Assembly (NCBI RefSeq): GCF_003201975.1
Contig: NZ_QJJQ01000012.1
Span: 62,001 to 126,000, forward strand
Reading direction: 5' to 3'
DNA length: 64,000 nucleotides
Source: Pseudogracilibacillus auburnensis
GTDB taxonomy: Bacteria > Bacillota > Bacilli > Bacillales > Amphibacillaceae
In this document: piece by piece, positions 55,289-64,000 of the stretch
How positions within the stretch are numbered: the first letter of the stretch is position 1
Layout of the letters: each line of letters opens with the position of its first letter
Notes under the pieces: model-generated
What the model was told of the DNA's origin: nothing
Database searches by the model: none
The model's input: the letters and a program-made list of their open reading frames with translations, nothing else
Program-made: the position numbers and the translations under genes

Positions 55289-55753
55289 CTACTTTTTTTC
55301 TATTTTCCGATAATTTCCATCAAAATAAAGAACCGGACTTCCTTCCCGTACTGCCAAATCGGTTACTTCCGCAATGTAAATTAAATGGTCACCGGCCTTT
55401 ACTTTTTCCTTTACTTTACACGATAAGGTAGCTAGCGCATTTTCTAAAACTGGTACCCCATCTTGATTAAAAAAAGGAATGTCACGATCTTTTTCTTTTT
55501 GACGAGCGAAGATCATGGAGTAGTCTTTTTGCTCTTCACTTAAAATACTAACGCCAAACTTTTCCGTCTGTTTTAATTTATGATACATACTTGCCCGTTC
55601 ATCTATCGATATTGCGATTAGTTTTGGATTTAAGGAAATGGACATAAATGCATTTACTGTCATTCCAATATTATTACCATGATCATGAATAGATACTATC
55701 GTAATCCCTGTAGCAAATTTACCCATTGCATCACGAAACAATCGCTCTTCCAT
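55289..55753 (-). CDS. Flavin reductase-like FMN-binding protein
   Basis: The 154 residues match the HpaC-type flavin reductase family: FRDAMGKFATGITIVSI, GMTVNAFMSISLNPKLIAIS and the later GDHLIYIAEV. Such proteins supply reduced flavin to a monooxygenase. No monooxygenase gene lies in the window. GGAAGAGAG precedes the ATG. It is the first gene of a pair with the DapA-family gene. Confidence 0.88.
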   Translation of the reverse strand: MEERLFRDAMGKFATGITIVSIHDHGNNIGMTVNAFMSISLNPKLIAISIDERASMYHKLKQTEKFGVSILSEEQKDYSMIFARQKEKDRDIPFFNQDGVPVLENALATLSCKVKEKVKAGDHLIYIAEVTDLAVREGSPVLYFDGNYRKIEKK

Positions 55754-55875
55754 GCACTCTCTTCCTTTCTCACTATCAACCTTACTATTTCTATCAGAAT
55801 AACATTAATAACAATTTATTGAAATGAATATGCTCAGCTAGTTAACATAATATATTTATGGTAAATAAAAATCGT

Positions 55876-56285
55876 AGAGGCTGGGACAAAAGTGTTTTTG
55901 CCAAAAAATCCGAACAATGTAGCAGCATATAACTGTTCCGGAAATATACTTCACTTTCACCTCAGGTATAAGGCCGACATCCGTTCTAGCTACGATTTTC
56001 CCTTACTTTTACAGCGTCTCCTTTACCGTGAGCGGCTGGTGAGGTTCCGACGCACAATGTTTATTGCACCGAGTAATCGCATGTGCAGATGTTTTCGGTG
56101 GGACGAGCATTTAGCGGAGTCCCAAAGGTCTTCGATGTGGCGAGCAAATGCGCATTCCCTGGATGTGCTAGTGTCGGCTTAGTCACATGGAGTAACCAAG
56201 CCGACCAAGAGTCTACGTATATTTCCGCTAAATTAATACATAGTTCGTCTTTGGACTTAATCGTTTTAGTTATGTCCTAGCCTCT
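55876..56285 (+). repeat. Dispersed repeat family B, copy 1
   Basis: The unit of about 410 bp starts AGAGGCTGGGACA and ends TGTCCTAGCCTCT, so it has 13-bp terminal inverted repeats with one mismatch. It contains the shared core (56095-56123, GGGACGAGCATTTAGCGGAG then TCCC) and a neighbouring GGTCTTCGATGTGGCGAGCA stretch that recurs in copy 2. Short frames across it are not genes. It lies between the flavin reductase gene and the 3' end of yngE. Confidence 0.8.
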
Positions 56286-56297
56286 ACATCAGATTTA

Positions 56298-57824
56298 TTA
56301 AACAGGATAAACACCGTGTTTTCTTTCGGTAAATGTAACATTTTTTGTTTCATATAATTTAAAACGTGATGCTAATTCTTTTCTCATTTGGTTTGGCTCA
56401 ATGATTGCATCTACAACCATTTCTGAAGCTAAACGATAGATATCGATATCATCTTTATATTCTTGTTGTTTTTCTTTAATAAATGTTATTCTTTCTTCAT
56501 CAGAAAGTGACGCAATTTTATTTGCATATACCGCATTAATTGCCGCTTCTGGTCCCATCACTGCGATCTGTGCAGATGGAAAAGCAAGAGTAGCATCTGA
56601 TTCAAATGCTGGACCTGCCATCGCATAAAGCCCAGCACCATATGCTTTTCTTATAATGACTGATATTTTAGGAACAGTCGCTTCACTCATCATGGCAAGC
56701 ATTTTAGCACCATGACGGATAATTCCTTGTTGCTCTACTTTCGTACCGATCATAAATCCAGGAACATCCATTAAGAATAGCAGCGGAATATTGTACGCAT
56801 CACATAATTGAATGAATTTTGCCGCTTTATCAGCTGAGTCAGGGAAAAGCACCCCACCTTTTACACGAGGTTGGTTGGCAATAATTCCCACTACACTACC
56901 TTCAATTCTAGCAAGTCCAGTAATTAATTCAGCAGCAAAAAGTTTTTTAATTTCACAAAAGCTATCTTCATCTACAAGTCGTTCAATTAAATCATACATG
57001 TTAAAAGGTGCATTTTGATTTTCAGGGATAATATCTGTTATTGTTTTTTCAAATGATTTAGCATTCTTAGACTCTAGTACTTCAGGTTTGTTTTTATAAT
57101 TTGCCGGAAAATAACGTAAATAGTTTCGAGCGAATGAAATTGCCTCTTCTTCCGTTTCCACTAACACATCACCACATCCAGAAACAGAACAGTGCATTTT
57201 TGCCCCACCCATCTCTTCTAACGTTACTTTTTCTCCAATAACCATTTCGGCCATTCGTGGAGAGCCTAAGTACATCGAAGCATTGCCATTGACCATGACG
57301 ACGATATCGCAAAATGCTGGTATATATGCCCCTCCGGCAGCTGATGGACCGAATAAGAGACAAACTTGGGGTACTCTACCCGACATTTTGATTTGATTAT
57401 GGAAAATGCGACCTGCTCCCCTTCGACCCGGGAACATTTCAATTTGATCCGTAATTCTAGCACCTGCTGAATCGACTAGGTAAATCATTGGAATTTCTAA
57501 TTTTAAAGCTGTTTCTTGGATACGAATGATCTTTTCTACTGTTCTTTTCCCCCACGATCCAGCTTTTACAGTAGAATCGTTTGCCATCACACAGACAGAT
57601 TGACCATTGATTTTACCAATACCTGTTACGACACCATCAGATGGTAGGTCATCAGCTAAACAATTGGCAAAAAATGCATCTTCTACTTCCATATCTTCAT
57701 CAAATAGAAGTTCAAGTCGTTTGCGAACAAATAACTTCCCTTTTGCTTTGTTTGCTTCATGGTATTTGTTCGTTCCACCTTGTTTTATTTTCTCGATTCT
57801 TTTATGTAATTCTTCTAAAGACAC
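56298..57824 (-). CDS. yngE: Acyl-CoA carboxylase carboxyltransferase subunit (YngE, methylcrotonyl-CoA type)
   Basis: The 508-residue subunit transfers CO2 from carboxybiotin to an acyl-CoA. It has the two crotonase-like halves of biotin-dependent carboxyltransferases, with FGPSAAGGAYIPAFCD near residue 158 and RKAYGAGLYAMAGPAFESD near 395 as oxyanion loops. The operon setting (acyl-CoA dehydrogenase, hydratase, biotin carboxylase, carrier) points to 3-methylcrotonyl-CoA. Propionyl-CoA cannot be excluded from sequence alone. TAGGAGGTATCC precedes... the start GTG/ATG at 57824. It is the last gene of the operon. Confidence 0.9.
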   Translation of the reverse strand: MSLEELHKRIEKIKQGGTNKYHEANKAKGKLFVRKRLELLFDEDMEVEDAFFANCLADDLPSDGVVTGIGKINGQSVCVMANDSTVKAGSWGKRTVEKIIRIQETALKLEIPMIYLVDSAGARITDQIEMFPGRRGAGRIFHNQIKMSGRVPQVCLLFGPSAAGGAYIPAFCDIVVMVNGNASMYLGSPRMAEMVIGEKVTLEEMGGAKMHCSVSGCGDVLVETEEEAISFARNYLRYFPANYKNKPEVLESKNAKSFEKTITDIIPENQNAPFNMYDLIERLVDEDSFCEIKKLFAAELITGLARIEGSVVGIIANQPRVKGGVLFPDSADKAAKFIQLCDAYNIPLLFLMDVPGFMIGTKVEQQGIIRHGAKMLAMMSEATVPKISVIIRKAYGAGLYAMAGPAFESDATLAFPSAQIAVMGPEAAINAVYANKIASLSDEERITFIKEKQQEYKDDIDIYRLASEMVVDAIIEPNQMRKELASRFKLYETKNVTFTERKHGVYPV

Positions 57825-57838
57825 TAGGATACCTCCTA

Positions 57839-58618
57839 TTATTTACCCTTATATTCAGGTTTTCGTTTTTCCCTAAAAGCACGTAAACCTTCCAGTCTAT
57901 CTTCCGTTTTTATCGTTTCTTTATAGCAGATATGTTCAATTTCAAGAGCTGTTTGTAAATCTGTTTGCATTCCGAGATTGATAGCAGATTTTGCTTGTCG
58001 CATGGCAATAGGGCCATTTTCAGCAATTTGCTTAGCCATTTTTAATGCTTCTCCATATAATTCGTCCGTTTCAACGATTTGCTCAATCAATCCCAGTGAA
58101 AAAGCTTCTCTAGCATCAATCGGTTTTGCTGTATAAATGAACCGTTTCGCTTGACCGATTCCTATTAATCGAGGGAGCCGCTGGGTACCACCTGCACCCG
58201 GAATGATCGCTAAAGATGTTTCAGTAAGTCCAAGTTTTATGTGGCTGGCTGCAATTCGAATATCACATGCAAGCGCTAATTCAAGACCACCTCCATAAGC
58301 AACCCCATTTATTGCTGCAATAACAGGAATTGGAATACGTTCAATAGTTGAAATCGTTTCCCCGATATATTGAACAGCTGTGACTACTTCTTGGTCATTC
58401 ATCCCACTCCGCTCTTTCAAATCGGCTCCTGCACAAAACGCTTTTTCACCAGCTCCCGTTATGATAACTGATCGGATTTTGTCTGACGATTTTATCTTCG
58501 TAATGATCTCATTTAATTCATCCAACAATTTTGTTGATAATGCATTCGCAGCTTCTGGACGATTTAATGTGATGATCCCAATATCCTCTTCTATCCTATA
58601 TGTAATGAGAGTTGACAT
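57839..58618 (-). CDS. yngF: Enoyl-CoA hydratase/isomerase family protein (YngF)
   Basis: This 259-residue crotonase has the CoA-binding segment AGEKAFCAGADLKER near residue 55 and the oxyanion loop AINGVAYGGGLELALACDIR near 105, then PGAGGTQRLPR. The two Glu of a hydratase are probably in GLTETSLAI and the preceding loop. In the leucine pathway it would hydrate 3-methylglutaconyl-CoA to HMG-CoA. GAGGGAGAAG lies before the ATG. Only 12 bp separate it from the carrier gene upstream, where B. subtilis has yngG. Confidence 0.9.
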   Translation of the reverse strand: MSTLITYRIEEDIGIITLNRPEAANALSTKLLDELNEIITKIKSSDKIRSVIITGAGEKAFCAGADLKERSGMNDQEVVTAVQYIGETISTIERIPIPVIAAINGVAYGGGLELALACDIRIAASHIKLGLTETSLAIIPGAGGTQRLPRLIGIGQAKRFIYTAKPIDAREAFSLGLIEQIVETDELYGEALKMAKQIAENGPIAMRQAKSAINLGMQTDLQTALEIEHICYKETIKTEDRLEGLRAFREKRKPEYKGK

Positions 58619-58630
58619 GACTTCTCCCTC

Positions 58631-58843
58631 CTACCCAATTACTGCGATGACATCCCCTTCATTGATAAAATCCCCTTCGTTTACCTTAATTTCCTTCACT
58701 GTTCCACCTTGTTCAGTCGTAATTGGAATTTCCATTTTCATTGATTCTAAAATTGCTACATCATCCCCAGCTTCTACTTGATCCCCTTCTTTTACGATGA
58801 CTTTCCACATATTACCTGCCATACTTGCTTTAACTTCTGTCAT
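58631..58843 (-). CDS. yngHB: Biotin carboxyl carrier protein (YngHB)
   Basis: This 70-residue stand-alone biotinyl/lipoyl domain has the biotinylation motif ESMKMEIP with the target Lys at residue 36. It should carry CO2 between the biotin carboxylase (YngH) and the carboxyltransferase (YngE). AAAGGAGAATGAC precedes the ATG. A 330-bp gap with a dispersed repeat separates it from yngH. Confidence 0.93.
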   Translation of the reverse strand: MTEVKASMAGNMWKVIVKEGDQVEAGDDVAILESMKMEIPITTEQGGTVKEIKVNEGDFINEGDVIAVIG

Positions 58844-58861
58844 TTTGTCATTCTCCTTTAA

Positions 58862-59165
58862 TTAATTTATCTCCGCGGCACTTATCTCCCGCTTCTATAG
58901 GCGGAAAGATAAGTGCCTCTAAAGCAAACACACTGACTGACGAGCTAGGAGCGAAGTCAGAAGTGATGTTGTGTTTATGCAAATAAATAAATCATCATTT
59001 ATTTATTTGCATAGCTCCAAAATAAGTGCGACTAAGGTTCAGATGGAGAAATGAATCAAACTGAGCGTGACGTCCTGGGACTGGGACTGCGCTAAATGCC
59101 CGTCCCATCGAAAACATTTGCGCTTACGCTCGCCCTAGCACGTCCTGTGCGTCGAAACTCCATAC
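58862..59165. repeat. Repeat unit inserted between yngHB and yngH
   Basis: About 300 bp without a gene, inside the operon. It contains hairpins (GGCACTTATCT/AGATAAGTGCC at about 58876-58917; ATAAATAAAT.../ATTTATTTAT with GCAAATAAATAAAT and ATTTATTTATTTGC at 58977-59010). The shared core of the dispersed repeats is present in reverse orientation (59083-59110). Its ends are not clearly defined, so it may be a third family or a composite remnant. Confidence 0.65.
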
Positions 59166-59175
59166 TGAAACCTCT

Positions 59176-60510
59176 TTAAACATATTCTTGGACAAAATTA
59201 GTCGATATATTTCCTTTTTTAAATTGCTCATGGTCAATGACTGTGAGCAACATAGGAATATTCGTTTTTATACCATCAATTTTATAGGTATGTAACGCCT
59301 CTTTCAAGTATGTTATCGCTTCATCTCTAGAGTTTCCAGATACGATAAGTTTACTAATCATTGGATCATAAAACGGTGTAACATTACTGCCTTCTCTAAT
59401 AGATGATTCAATTCTTATGTTGTCACCAGTTGGTTCTTCATACTTAGTAATTTTTCCTGGAGATGGAAAAAATGTTTTAGGATCTTCCGCATAGATTCTT
59501 ACTTCAATGGCATGACCATCGATTTGAATGTCATTTTGATGCAGCGTTAATCTTCCCCCACTTGCAATGTTAATTTGTTCACTAACGATATCTACACCTG
59601 TTATTTCTTCTGTTATAGGGTGTTCTACCTGAATCCTAGTATTCATTTCTAGAAAATAAAAATTTTCCTGTTCATCTACTAAAAATTCAATTGTCCCTGC
59701 GTTTGTGTAGCCTATCTGTTTTGTTGCTTGAACGGCGACCTCCCCCATCTTTAATCTTGTTTGCTCCGAGAGAAAAAGGGCAGGTGCTTCCTCGATTACC
59801 TTTTGATTTCTTCTTTGGATCGAGCATTCTCTTTCAAACAAGTGAATAACATGACCAAATTGATCTGCCAATACTTGGATTTCAATATGACGTGCAGTTT
59901 TTAGTAATTTTTCGATAAACATAGATCCATCACCGAAAAATGACTCTGCACGTTTTGCATTACGATCAAATGCCTTGATTAGCTCATCATCATTGTGGAC
60001 GACTTGCATCCCAATTCCACCGCCACCAGCCGATGCTTTTAACATGATTGGATAACCAATCTCTTCTGCTGCGCTAACCGCTTCATCTATATTTGATAGT
60101 GCATTTTCTGTGCCTGGAATAATAGGTACACCAGCCTCTTTCATTAATTTCCTTGCAGCAACCTTATCACCCATCGTTTCGATAATATTTGCAGAAGGGC
60201 CAATGAAGATGAACCCATTTTCTTGACATTTTCTCGCAAAATCACCATTTTCACTCATAAAGCCATAGCCGGGATGAATCGCATCTAATTCTGCTTTTTT
60301 CGCAACCTCTACTATTTTCTCCACATTTAAATAACTTTCGTTAACATGAGGAGGACCGATTAAATAACATTCATCAGCTAATTGTACATAAGGTGAATCT
60401 TGATCAGCTTCCGAATAAATTGCTACTGTATGAATATGTAGTTTTTTACAAGCATGGATGATACGGGCGGCTATTTCTCCACGATTTGCAATGAGTATTT
60501 TTTTAATCAC
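59176..60510 (-). CDS. yngH: Biotin carboxylase subunit (YngH)
   Basis: This 444-residue ATP-grasp enzyme carboxylates biotin with bicarbonate and ATP. It begins IKKILIANRGEIAARII, has the glycine-rich loop KASAGGGGIGMQ near residue 158, ERECSIQRRNQKVIEEAPA near 228 and the catalytic region FLEMNTRIQVEHPITEEITG near 290. Length fits a single-domain subunit, with the carrier on a separate gene. GTG 60510 overlaps the end of yngI by 8 bp. Confidence 0.94.
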   Translation of the reverse strand: MIKKILIANRGEIAARIIHACKKLHIHTVAIYSEADQDSPYVQLADECYLIGPPHVNESYLNVEKIVEVAKKAELDAIHPGYGFMSENGDFARKCQENGFIFIGPSANIIETMGDKVAARKLMKEAGVPIIPGTENALSNIDEAVSAAEEIGYPIMLKASAGGGGIGMQVVHNDDELIKAFDRNAKRAESFFGDGSMFIEKLLKTARHIEIQVLADQFGHVIHLFERECSIQRRNQKVIEEAPALFLSEQTRLKMGEVAVQATKQIGYTNAGTIEFLVDEQENFYFLEMNTRIQVEHPITEEITGVDIVSEQINIASGGRLTLHQNDIQIDGHAIEVRIYAEDPKTFFPSPGKITKYEEPTGDNIRIESSIREGSNVTPFYDPMISKLIVSGNSRDEAITYLKEALHTYKIDGIKTNIPMLLTVIDHEQFKKGNISTNFVQEYV

Positions 60511-62161
60511 GTTGTCCCACCTCGCTTTTTATTTTTAGTTGTTCGATTGCATATTCACGTAATTTAAACTTTTGTATTTTTCCGCTAGCTGTCATTGGAT
60601 AACGATCTACAAATTCAATATATTTAGGAACTTTATGCCAGGAAATATTATTGTGACAATAATCACGAATATTGGATTTAGTTAACATTTTGTCTTCTTT
60701 TAAAATAATACATGCCATAATTTCTTCCCCATATTTTTCATCAGGAATACCGATCACTTGAACGTCTAGTAGATCAGGATGTCGATATAAAAACTCTTCA
60801 ATTTCTCGTGGATAGATGTTTTCACCACCACGAATAATTACATCTTTTATTCTACCGGTAATGGTATAATAACCATTTTCATCTACTGTTGCTAAATCAC
60901 CAGAATGTAGCCAGCCATCTTCATTGATCACTTCAATTGTTGCTTCATCATTTTTGTAGTACCCTTTCATTACGTGGTAGCCTCTTGTAAGTAGTTCCCC
61001 CTGTTCATTCGGTGGAAGCTCACTTCCTGTATGAGGATCGATAATTTTCACCTCTACATTTGGATGAGCTCTTCCGACTGAACTAACTTTTAATTCAATC
61101 GGATCATCTACTTTCGTCTGCGTGATTACTGGGGAGGATTCAGTTAAGCCATAAGCGATCGTAATTTCACTTGCTCCCATTTTGGTCATGACATCACGCA
61201 TCACTTCAATCGGGCATGTGGAGCCGGCCATAATTCCTGTTCGTAAATGAGATAAGTCATATTGATCAAAATTTGGGTGATTAAGTTCTGCAATAAACAT
61301 CGTTGGGACGCCGTGTAAAGCGGTACATTTTTCTGCGGAAACCGCTTTTAGTACTTTTTCTGCATGGAATTGTTCGACAATTACCATTGTTGCTCCTTTG
61401 GCTACCGCAGTAAGAATACCTAACACACAACCAAATGTATGAAAAAATGGCACTGGAATACAGAGACGATCTTCATAGGTTAAGTTCATTTGATTTCCGA
61501 TTTGATCTGCATTATTAACGATATTATAATGACTAAGCATGACCCCTTTAGGAAATCCAGTCGTTCCTGACGTATACTGCATATTTATGACTTCATGAGC
61601 ATCCAACGTTTTATTGATAGCTTTAAACTCGGTTTCAGCTGTTCTATTAGATAGATTCATCACTTCACCAAAATTGTAAGCGTATTCACGTTTTTCATTA
61701 CTGATCATAATAATGTTTTTTAAAAAAGGAAGATTTTTCGCTTGTAGTTGCCCTTTTTTCGATTGTTGTAATGTTGGACAAATTTTGTTTATTATTTCTA
61801 CATATGACGTACCTTTATAACTTTCTGCCATAATTAATGTTGTGGAATCAGATTGTTTTAACAAGTATTCTAATTCAAAAGCTTGATAGTTTGTATTTAC
61901 CGTTACTAACACTGCACCGATCTTTCCAGTAGCGAATTGGCTAATAAGCCACTCAAGTTTATTATCGGACCAAATAGCAACATGATCTCCTTTTTGAACC
62001 CCTATTGCTAAAAAACCTTTGGCTGCTTGATTCACTAATTCATTAAATTCTTTATATGTTTTTCTTATATGTAAATCTGGATAAATGATTGCTTCATGAT
62101 TTGGATGTAAATGTACTTGTTTTTCCAATAAACTTCCAATCGTCTTATTGATTAACGACAT
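60503..62161 (-). CDS. yngI: AMP-dependent acyl-CoA synthetase (YngI)
   Basis: This 552-residue adenylate-forming enzyme activates a carboxylic acid to its CoA ester. Motifs: MQYTSGTTGFPKGVMLSH (P-loop), AYGLTESSPV, GWLHSGDLATVDENGY, GRIKDVIIRGGENIYP and the C-terminal catalytic Lys in TASGKIQKFKLRE. In this operon it probably activates isovalerate or a similar short branched acid. TTGGAGGGTTGAT precedes the ATG. The acyl-CoA dehydrogenase gene lies 17 bp upstream. Confidence 0.94.
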   Translation of the reverse strand: MSLINKTIGSLLEKQVHLHPNHEAIIYPDLHIRKTYKEFNELVNQAAKGFLAIGVQKGDHVAIWSDNKLEWLISQFATGKIGAVLVTVNTNYQAFELEYLLKQSDSTTLIMAESYKGTSYVEIINKICPTLQQSKKGQLQAKNLPFLKNIIMISNEKREYAYNFGEVMNLSNRTAETEFKAINKTLDAHEVINMQYTSGTTGFPKGVMLSHYNIVNNADQIGNQMNLTYEDRLCIPVPFFHTFGCVLGILTAVAKGATMVIVEQFHAEKVLKAVSAEKCTALHGVPTMFIAELNHPNFDQYDLSHLRTGIMAGSTCPIEVMRDVMTKMGASEITIAYGLTESSPVITQTKVDDPIELKVSSVGRAHPNVEVKIIDPHTGSELPPNEQGELLTRGYHVMKGYYKNDEATIEVINEDGWLHSGDLATVDENGYYTITGRIKDVIIRGGENIYPREIEEFLYRHPDLLDVQVIGIPDEKYGEEIMACIILKEDKMLTKSNIRDYCHNNISWHKVPKYIEFVDRYPMTASGKIQKFKLREYAIEQLKIKSEVGQRD

Positions 62162-62178
62162 GTATCAACCCTCCAAAT

Positions 62179-63321
62179 TTAACAACCTAATAATCTAGCA
62201 ATAACAACTCGTTGAATTTCTGACGTTCCTTCCCCAATGACAAGTAGTTTCGCATCACGCAAATATCTTTCCACTTCATATTCACGCATATAACCATACC
62301 CACCATGTATTTGAATCGCTTCATCAGCGGAACGTACAGCAGTTTCTGTTGCAAATAATTTAGCATATGCCGCTTCTTTCGTAAATGGCTTTCCGTTATC
62401 TTTTAACCATGCCGCTTTTATTACCATATTTCGAGCAAGTTCTACTTCCATTGCCATATTAGCAAGCTTAAATTGAATTGCTTGAAAAGAAGAGATTGGT
62501 TTGCCAAATTGTGTTCTTTCTTTTGCATAACTTAATGCTTTATCAAGTGCACCTTGAGCAATTCCAACTCCAAGAGCCCCGATGGAAATTCGTCCCCCAT
62601 CAAGTGTCGATAAAAATTGTTTGAAGCCTGCTTGAGGATCTCCTAGTAAGTTCTTTTTTGGAACGCGAACATTATCTAGGACTATTTCCGCTGTATCGGA
62701 GCCACGTACACCCATTTTGTCATAATTGCTTGTAATGGTAACTCCTTTTGTATCTGTCGGTACGATAATAGCAGATATGATATTTCGACCTTTATCGTTT
62801 TTACCAGTTACGGCAGTAATAATAAGTGTTTTTGCAAAACTTGCATTTGTAATAAAGCATTTCTCGCCATTAATGACGAATTCATCTCCATCTTCCACTG
62901 CTGTTGTCTTTGTTCCTCCTGCATCTGAACCCGCATTTGGTTCTGTTAATCCGAAAGAACCGAGCGCTTTACCCTGTGCAAGTGGTACTAAAAATTCTTG
63001 TTTTTGTTGTTCTGTTCCGAACATTTGAATAGGAGAAGCACCAAGAGACACGGCAGCAGCATAGCTAAGGCCCGTACTTCCACATACCCGCCCAATTTCT
63101 TCAACAGCGAGCGCATATGAAATCGTATCACCACCAGAACCGCCATATTGTTCAGGAAAAGGGATACCCATTAACCCGAGTTCCCCCATTTGATCGAATA
63201 TATCTTTAGGGAACTTAGCCTCTGTATCGATTTCAATTGCCCTTGGTTTAATGACATTATTAGCAAAGTCTCTTACCATGTCACGAATCATTTCTTGTTC
63301 TTTCGATAGTTCAAAATTCAT
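62179..63321 (-). CDS. yngJ: Acyl-CoA dehydrogenase (YngJ, isovaleryl-CoA type)
   Basis: This FAD enzyme of 380 residues oxidises a short acyl-CoA. It has [21 protein letters not shown] and the family signatures [33 protein letters not shown] and the C-terminal [20 protein letters not shown]-type block (written here in part). The frame is open upstream to 63483, but AGGAGGTTTAAA before ATG 63321 gives [19 protein letters not shown], the normal start. It is the first gene of the operon, which is preceded by a family A repeat. Isovaleryl-CoA is the likely substrate by operon context. Confidence 0.93.
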   Translation of the reverse strand: MNFELSKEQEMIRDMVRDFANNVIKPRAIEIDTEAKFPKDIFDQMGELGLMGIPFPEQYGGSGGDTISYALAVEEIGRVCGSTGLSYAAAVSLGASPIQMFGTEQQKQEFLVPLAQGKALGSFGLTEPNAGSDAGGTKTTAVEDGDEFVINGEKCFITNASFAKTLIITAVTGKNDKGRNIISAIIVPTDTKGVTITSNYDKMGVRGSDTAEIVLDNVRVPKKNLLGDPQAGFKQFLSTLDGGRISIGALGVGIAQGALDKALSYAKERTQFGKPISSFQAIQFKLANMAMEVELARNMVIKAAWLKDNGKPFTKEAAYAKLFATETAVRSADEAIQIHGGYGYMREYEVERYLRDAKLLVIGEGTSEIQRVVIARLLGC

Positions 63322-63442
63322 TTTAAACCTCCTACGTAATGAATGAAATAGAATATTCATTTGTTCACAGCAAATTATATTACTTTCTTTGGAAATTGTC
63401 ACCTTTTGACAATAAGAACTTTGTACATACACATAGATTGTG

Positions 63443-63746
63443 TGTTCAAAAAGGTCGATAAAAAAGGACCTAAGAAGTTCCACTGGCTATAAACGCCACG
63501 TCCTGTTCGTCGAGGCTGCTTAGCTCCCGGGAACGGACTTTCACAGGATGTGATGACTTTCGTGTTGCCCACGACGCTCAGGATGTGCTAGTGTCGGGTG
63601 TGGTCACAATTATTTACGGTGGGACGAGCATTTAGCGGAGTCCCAGGACATCGCGCCTTTAGCCAATGAGCAGTAAGAAAGGATTTATCCTTTCTTACTG
63701 CCAACGCGGAAATTCGATGTATCATTTTTGTTGGACTTTTTGAACA
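63443..63746 (-). repeat. Dispersed repeat family A, copy 2 (reverse orientation)
   Basis: On the minus strand the unit starts TGTTCAAAAAGTCCAAC and ends GACCTTTTTGAACA, as in copy 1 at 13331-13662. The palindrome TAAGAAAGGAT/ATCCTTTCTTA is shared. The core (63618-63644) has the opposite orientation relative to the ends compared with copy 1. It lies upstream of yngJ. Confidence 0.85.
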
Positions 63747-63834
63747 TCCTCTTATAACATTATCATATTTTAAGATGATTAAAAAGAGACGAATAATTTT
63801 CGTCCAAATGGTTTTATATGGGAAGTAAAGAATG

Positions 63835-64000
63835 AGAGGCTAGGACATAACAATAACGATCAAACCTAAAGACGAACAATGAATGCGTTACTTTAATGGA
63901 GTAAATATTCACAGCTCCTAGTTAGTTAAAAACGGTCACGTCTTAGGACTGCATATTTGCTCGCCCCATCGCAGACCTTTGGGACTGCGCTAAATGCTCG
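63835..64000 (-). repeat. Dispersed repeat family B, copy 2 (truncated by window end)
   Basis: AGAGGCTAGGACATAAC at 63835 matches the reverse complement of the right end of copy 1 (56285). Further matches are AAAGACGAAC and GCAGACCTTTGGGACTGCGC, then the shared core GGGACTGCGCTAAATGCTCG at the last bases. The other end lies beyond the window. Confidence 0.78.

Noticed and set aside
63322-63483. 54-residue N-terminal extension of YngJ
   Set aside because: It runs into repeat A and lacks a ribosome-binding site, while ATG 63321 has AGGAGG and the family start.

Overview
The window is AT-rich chromosomal DNA from a member of the Bacillaceae. The backbone gene content (mutL-miaA-hfq, spoVK-hflX-ynbB, lexA-ynzC-tkt-yneF, ypcP-dynA and a yng-type leucine/isovalerate operon), the strong GGAGG ribosome-binding sites and the spore genes suggest an Oceanobacillus/Virgibacillus-like spore former. 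The genus is an inference.

Layout. 1-2.9 kb: mutL (5' end outside the window), a Dps-like gene without ferroxidase histidines, miaA and hfq. 3.3-11.9 kb: a metabolic island between hfq and spoVK, with a PrpR-type sigma-54 activator, two D-2-hydroxyacid dehydrogenases, an amidohydrolase, a decayed aminotransferase, a YkvI-like transporter and D-amino-acid transaminase. Two exact-spacing -24/-12 promoters, each preceded by the same pair of overlapping GAAAC/GTTTC palindromes, appear to join these genes in one regulon. 12.4-25.7 kb: spoVK, hflX, ynbB, dinB, lexA, ynzC, tkt, yneF, a YqfQ-like gene, msrAB, yhfW and a PdaC-like deacetylase. The usual neighbours glnRA and yneA/yneB are absent.

25.7-42.8 kb is a mosaic accessory region. 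It holds a tyrosine recombinase, a three-gene operon (Vga-type ABC-F, Vgb lyase, Vat acetyltransferase) predicted to counter streptogramins, and a leader that reads as a multi-segment transcription attenuator with a three-codon upstream ORF. It also holds remnants of an integrative element: a TcpC/ConC-type gene, the end of a large serine recombinase, a copy of the 5' end of the tyrosine recombinase gene, and the first 38 codons of a cytosine-5 methyltransferase. After that come an ECF-sigma/ABC-transporter operon, an HxlR/SDR/MFS group, an ASCH gene, an epimerase fragment and a TxpA-like type I toxin-antitoxin locus.

42.8-55.8 kb: HD hydrolase, S51 peptidase, frameshifted capA, a coupled pair of exported cell-wall proteins, a DUF1657 protein, rhodanese, arylamine N-acetyltransferase, ypcP, dynA, a DapA-family gene and a flavin reductase. 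55.9-64 kb: the yngJ-I-H-HB-F-E operon without the HMG-CoA lyase gene, invaded or flanked by dispersed repeats. Two families of about 300-400 bp with terminal inverted repeats (one also at 13.3 kb) and a third unit inside the operon share a short hairpin core.

All function calls rest on motif recognition by eye. No database search was run.
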